Source of the DNA: JAWLFI01 sp964627995
GTDB taxonomy: Bacteria; Bacteroidota; Bacteroidia; Chitinophagales; Saprospiraceae
Length of the DNA: 64,000 bases
Reading direction: 5' to 3'
Assembly: GCA_964627995.1 (NCBI GenBank)
Contig: CAZVLN010000010.1
Span: 5,865 to 69,864, forward strand
Shown here: positions 60,678-64,000 of the stretch, piece after piece
How the letters are laid out: each line of letters starts with the position of its first letter
How positions within the stretch are numbered: the first letter of the stretch is position 1
Notes under the pieces: model-generated
Told to the model about the DNA's origin: nothing
Database searches by the model: none
Seen by the model: only the letters and a program-made list of their open reading frames with translations
Position numbers and translations under genes: made by a program

Positions 60678-61739
60678 CTAAAAAATATAATTGTATTGTA
60701 GCGCAAATGTTTGAATAACATTTAAGCCTCTTCCTAGTATTGGATTCCCCATATCATCGCGCTCTATTCCATCAGGCTGATCCCAATCCGTCTTCTGTAG
60801 CAAAATATCGTGGTCATAGAAAAGATTAATCACAACGGTCAATTTTAAACCTTTCACGATTTCATAGGCAAATTCGTTGCGCCAGTCAAAATCTACGTTT
60901 TGAGCTTCCTCCAGATAGTTTGAAAATAAAATCAATTCAGATCGCGTAATGAATTTATCGTTGAAGTATTTGTTCGTATATAAACCGCGTAGACTGGCTC
61001 CAAATTGAAACAAAACCTGATCAAAGTCGTCTGGACCTCTCCACTCTGTTCCGTGAAGACCAATCATCGCATCCTCATCTCCGGGAATGGAAGCAATAGC
61101 TTCGTCAGCAACGATAATCATCTTGATGGTCGCCGGCGAGATTCCTACAGACCAGTGCTCATTGGGTGCATATCGAAAACCTGGAGCAAAACTAACCTGC
61201 GCTGGAGAGAAAAATTTAGAAATCGGTCCACTGCCCGACCCTGTCACATCTTTGAGAAAGTTTCCTTCATAAGTAGGAAGCAACTGAGAAAAAGCAATAA
61301 GGTCTGCAGAATAACTCCATTTCGATTCTTCACCCATTTTATAAGATAAAGAACTTACAACTCGTAATTCGTCAATCGTTTTTTGATAAGGCTTAGATAT
61401 ACTATTCCCACCAATAGTCGTTGTTCCCGAGCCCAAACGCTGCACACCGAATAGGAAAGTTCCGGTATTTTGCCAGTCCAATAACCCTTTTTTGTAATTC
61501 ACAAAGCCCGTGCTTAATCCACCAAACTGAATACGGTCTTCTCCCGCGCCTACTTTAGGGTTAATTTGTAATAATTGAAAAAAGTCTAACCCCAGACCTA
61601 CACTGCCTGACCAGCCTTCCTCCGTTTTTTCTACTTGATCGCGCAATTTTTTAGAACGATCTTCAGAAACATCAATTTGGGCTTGCCCATAAACTCCCAC
61701 AAATAAAAGTAAGGAGAGAATAGTAAATATTCGAATCAT
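60678..61739 (-). CDS. DUF3078-family outer-membrane-type protein (copy 2)
   Basis: A 353-residue paralogue of the gene at 58549 with signal peptide ending YGQAQ. The shared blocks DFFQLLQINPKVGAGEDRIQ, LLFGVQRLGSG and DHDILLQKTDWD make the relationship evident, and both are the same length. The C-terminal strand ALQYNYIF fits export to the outer membrane. xerD starts 11 bases past its stop codon (if the GTG start is right), so the two probably share a transcript. Role unknown. Confidence 0.85.
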   Translation of the reverse strand: MIRIFTILSLLLFVGVYGQAQIDVSEDRSKKLRDQVEKTEEGWSGSVGLGLDFFQLLQINPKVGAGEDRIQFGGLSTGFVNYKKGLLDWQNTGTFLFGVQRLGSGTTTIGGNSISKPYQKTIDELRVVSSLSYKMGEESKWSYSADLIAFSQLLPTYEGNFLKDVTGSGSGPISKFFSPAQVSFAPGFRYAPNEHWSVGISPATIKMIIVADEAIASIPGDEDAMIGLHGTEWRGPDDFDQVLFQFGASLRGLYTNKYFNDKFITRSELILFSNYLEEAQNVDFDWRNEFAYEIVKGLKLTVVINLFYDHDILLQKTDWDQPDGIERDDMGNPILGRGLNVIQTFALQYNYIF

Positions 61740-61873
61740 AGCTAATGGCTTTTAGTTTATACCCTAAAGATAAGTAAAGTATAAAAACCATAAATAGCTA
61801 AAAGACAAGCCGATCAGCCCTTAAGTCGAAAATCCTTACCTACTTGATTATTAGTCTTTACTGAGAAGTGAAA

Positions 61874-62530
61874 CTATGCATCATACTTCTCCAGGGCAGA
61901 TAAGTCGTTGATTAAGATACGCTGACGGTTAAATTTAATAATCCCCTCTTCCTTGAGTTCATTCAAGACTGAAGTGACTGTTTGCCGGGATGTGGCCGTC
62001 AAACTGGCCAGCTCTTGGTGCGTTAGTGCATGACGGAGAAGATACTCGTAGCCGATACGTTCGCCCTCTCTTTCAATTAAATCCAACAGACACTGAATGA
62101 CGCGCTGTCTGGCATTGTCAAAAGCCATAGAACGAATACGCCCATCCATCATATAAATTTCATTAATCAACAACTGGTTGAGCTTAAAAGCCATCTGACT
62201 ATTCTCTTGAATAGCAGAATTGATGAAACTCAAAGAAATTTCTTTAACGGTAGCCGCACAAAGACTAATCGCTTGTTCACAATAGGTACGGCGCTCTCCC
62301 AGTGCACACAAGCCAATTACATCGCCGGGCTGCGCGATCTTTTTTATAATTTCTTTCCCATCACGATGGATAATCACCTTTACGCGACCCGATTTTATTT
62401 CATATATTGCATTTGCCTGTTCTGAGGTGTTATAAATGCATTCTTTCTGCTTGAAAGATTTCTCTATTCCCTCGAGGGACAATTTTTCAGTTTGCTGTAC
62501 AGTCCCGTTTTTACTCTGATATCCTACCAT
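61874..62530 (-). CDS. Crp/Fnr-family transcriptional regulator
   Basis: A 218-residue regulator. The N-terminal cyclic-nucleotide-like beta-roll spans about 20-130; its cassette reads GDVIGLCALGERRTYCEQAI and has lost the GELAL...RSA residues that bind cAMP, so nucleotide control is doubtful. The C-terminal HTH (about 160-200) holds LTHQELASLTATSRQTVTSVLNELKEEG, with a recognition helix around SRQTVTSVL. There is no Fe-S Cys cluster as in FNR (Cys spacing differs). dnaX begins 26 bases downstream of its upstream region on the same strand, with the regulator after dnaX. Confidence 0.87.
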   Translation of the reverse strand: MVGYQSKNGTVQQTEKLSLEGIEKSFKQKECIYNTSEQANAIYEIKSGRVKVIIHRDGKEIIKKIAQPGDVIGLCALGERRTYCEQAISLCAATVKEISLSFINSAIQENSQMAFKLNQLLINEIYMMDGRIRSMAFDNARQRVIQCLLDLIEREGERIGYEYLLRHALTHQELASLTATSRQTVTSVLNELKEEGIIKFNRQRILINDLSALEKYDA

Positions 62531-62556
62531 GGCGAATTTGATTAAGCAATGAGAGG

Positions 62557-64000
62557 TTACTTATCAAAAGTCAACTTCCACCGATCCATCATTTCTTTAA
62601 AGGTTTCGTTTTGCTGAGCAAAACCATCCAACACTTCTTTCTGTGTTTTAGGACGTTCTGGTGCTCGCTTATCAGCCTCTCTTTCAGGGTCAATGTCAAT
62701 ATAAACTTTCAATTTTCCCCGTCCGAAGCGATCGCGCAGATTTTGAATTAAATCCACCTCTTGAAGAAGCGTTGTTTTCGCCACCTGACTTTCTACGAAC
62801 AAGAAAAGTTCCTCGTTTTTTATATTCACTTTTATGTGGCTTAAAACGAGTTTTAGTGCTCCAGGGTTGGTTTGATCGGCCATTTTTTTAAAAAACGACT
62901 CGACAGCATCCGGTGTAAATTTTGTTTCTCCAAGTGCTTTTGATGATTTTTCAGACTCTACGGAAGCCTCTAAGTCGGCTAAAGAGCTTAATCCTGGGGT
63001 GGTGCGGCGTGGCTTTCGGCGTCGAGGTGAAGGACTGGGTGGTGCAGGAGATGATTCACTTTTTTTCTCCTTTTCACTTGAAGATGTCTTCTCTCTTTCA
63101 GGTTCTTGCGGGTGCTCGGATGGCGGATTTGTCAGTTTCGGGGCTTTTGAAGAAGACTCCTCAGACGAAATGTCTTTAGGTTTAGGTGAATTTACAACGC
63201 GACTTTTTACAGCTGTTTCCACCTCTGTAGTCGGCGCGTCCTCTTTCACACCTTCATCGCGGGCTTTTTTTTTCCAGTCGCAAAGGGATCCACTTCCCGT
63301 GCATCCTGAATATGAGCCAGTTTCGCCAGCGCCAATTCTACATGCAATCGTTTGTTCAGCGCCCGTACATAGTGCATATCGCACTGATTACAAATTTCCA
63401 GGGCACTTAGCAAAAACGGCATATCCACTAAGCGAGCCTGGTCCAAATAGCGCTCCTTCGTTTTAGAACCTACCTCCAGCAAGGACACTGAGGCCGGCTG
63501 CTGGCATAGCAACAGATCTCGAAAATGCTCGGACAGACCATTTAATACCTGCTGCGGCTCAAATCCCTTTCTCAAAACTTCCTGAAAACCCCGCAAAACA
63601 GCAGGAATGTTCTTCTCTAAAAGTGCATCCGTTGTATCAAAATAATACTCGTAGTCTAAAATGTTGAGATTATCAATAACGGCTTGATAGCTGACAGGAC
63701 CATCTGATGCACTCGATATGCGATCAAAAAGGGACAAGCTATCGCGAAGCGCACCATCTGCCTTTTGGGCAATGAGATGCAAAGCTTCATCTTCAGCATT
63801 AATGGCCTCTTGCTCGCTGATATATCGCAAATGGGCTGCGATGTCCTCTACTTCTACACGCTTAAAATCATAAATCTGACATCGCGACAATATCGTAGGG
63901 ATAATTTTGTGCTTCTCTGTCGTTGCTAGTATAAAAACGGCATGGGGTGGCGGCTCTTCCAGCGTCTTCAAAAACGCATTGAAGGCCTGCGACGTTAGCA
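62557..64000 (-). CDS. dnaX: DNA polymerase III subunit tau/gamma (5' partial; needs a frameshift)
   Basis: The gene runs off the right edge; only the 3' part is visible. Frame 0 (to 63246) holds the AAA+ clamp-loader region: LTSQAFNAFLKTLEEPPPH, LATTEKHKIIPTILSRCQ (sensor 1 and arginine finger region), and the C-terminal domain III to HIQDAREVDPFATGKKK. It then stops as KKKPAMKV. After an A9 run, the -1 frame continues KKKARDEGVKEDAP and runs to 62557 with a Pro/Ser/Lys-rich linker and a tau C-terminal domain (VDLIQNLRDRFGRGKLKVYIDIDP). The short frame would give gamma, the shifted product tau. I list the whole span as one gene; the alternative is a sequencing error in the homopolymer. Confidence 0.88.
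63264..63273 (-). other. Putative programmed frameshift/slippage site in dnaX
   Basis: On the minus strand nine A (63273-63265) are followed by G (63264). In frame 0 the codons read GGA AAA AAA AAG, so the heptamer A AAA AAG is in the same register as the E. coli dnaX slippery site. A -1 shift here joins the two halves of dnaX. The A9 length is also what allows transcriptional slippage in Thermus dnaX. The frame-0 stop is at 63246-63248. Confidence 0.7.

Noticed and set aside
1..64000. CRISPR array, prophage, transposon or tRNA/rRNA genes
   Set aside because: No regularly spaced repeats, no integrase or transposase apart from xerD, and no tRNA cloverleaf or rRNA sequence was recognised by eye; small tRNAs could be missed without a search tool.

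Overview
The window reads as a chromosomal segment of a free-living member of the phylum Bacteroidota (inference from gene content). Family-specific markers include a DUF4175 coiled-coil membrane protein, two DUF3078 outer-membrane-type proteins, DUF6090, DUF6122, a degenerate one-cysteine DksA/TraR protein, and promoters of the TAnnTTTG type. The lower taxonomic rank cannot be settled by eye. No phage, transposase, CRISPR array, rRNA or convincing tRNA was found. The genome is dense, with many ATGA/TAATG/TGATG overlaps that define operons.

Layout. 1-3.1 kb: a small outer-membrane-like protein, a dksA-like gene with lspA, and two ArsR-type repressors. 3.2-7.2 kb: a minus-strand operon of CrtA-like protein, alpha/beta hydrolase, S41 protease and TsaB. 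7.2-11.7 kb: a sugar N-acetyltransferase, Lgt, SlyD, DUF1028 and DUF2892. 12.3-16.2 kb: a 1083-residue transporter/HEAT/cyclic-nucleotide-binding fusion convergent with an HD hydrolase. 16.6-21.2 kb: an operon of DUF4175, RsbW-like kinase, acyl carrier protein and phosphopantetheinyl transferase. 21.4-28.4 kb: HtpG, a lipoprotein, an MsrB-like protein lacking its catalytic Cys, NadK, a cyclase-family hydrolase and a CpcT-like lipoprotein. 28.5-40 kb: PdeM with an ECF sigma factor and a likely anti-sigma, CBS protein, GT39-type membrane protein, Hsp20, nitroreductase, metallophosphoesterase, PfkB kinase, flippase and porin. 40-47 kb: a MacAB/Lol-like exporter, UvrB, and an ArsC-ACR3 arsenic pair. 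47-53 kb: small membrane and lipoproteins, a WG-repeat protein, and a thioredoxin-like protein. 53-64 kb: ExoIII, DUF3293, a trypsin-like protease, RpoN, aminopeptidase P, XerD between two DUF3078 paralogues, a Crp-family regulator and the 3' part of dnaX.

The most notable signals are: (1) dnaX, which runs off the right edge, is split at an A9 run carrying A AAA AAG in the register used for gamma/tau production elsewhere; (2) five GC-rich, hairpin-filled intergenic elements sharing a GGGYGT-type end and other short motifs, apparently one dispersed non-coding repeat family; (3) the RsbW-ACP-PPTase operon; (4) the MsrB homologue with Asp at the catalytic position; (5) duplicated DUF3078 genes flanking xerD; (6) perfect TACCTTTG elements so close to the uvrB and flippase start codons that leaderless mRNAs are likely. 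Lipoprotein maturation is represented by both lgt and lspA.
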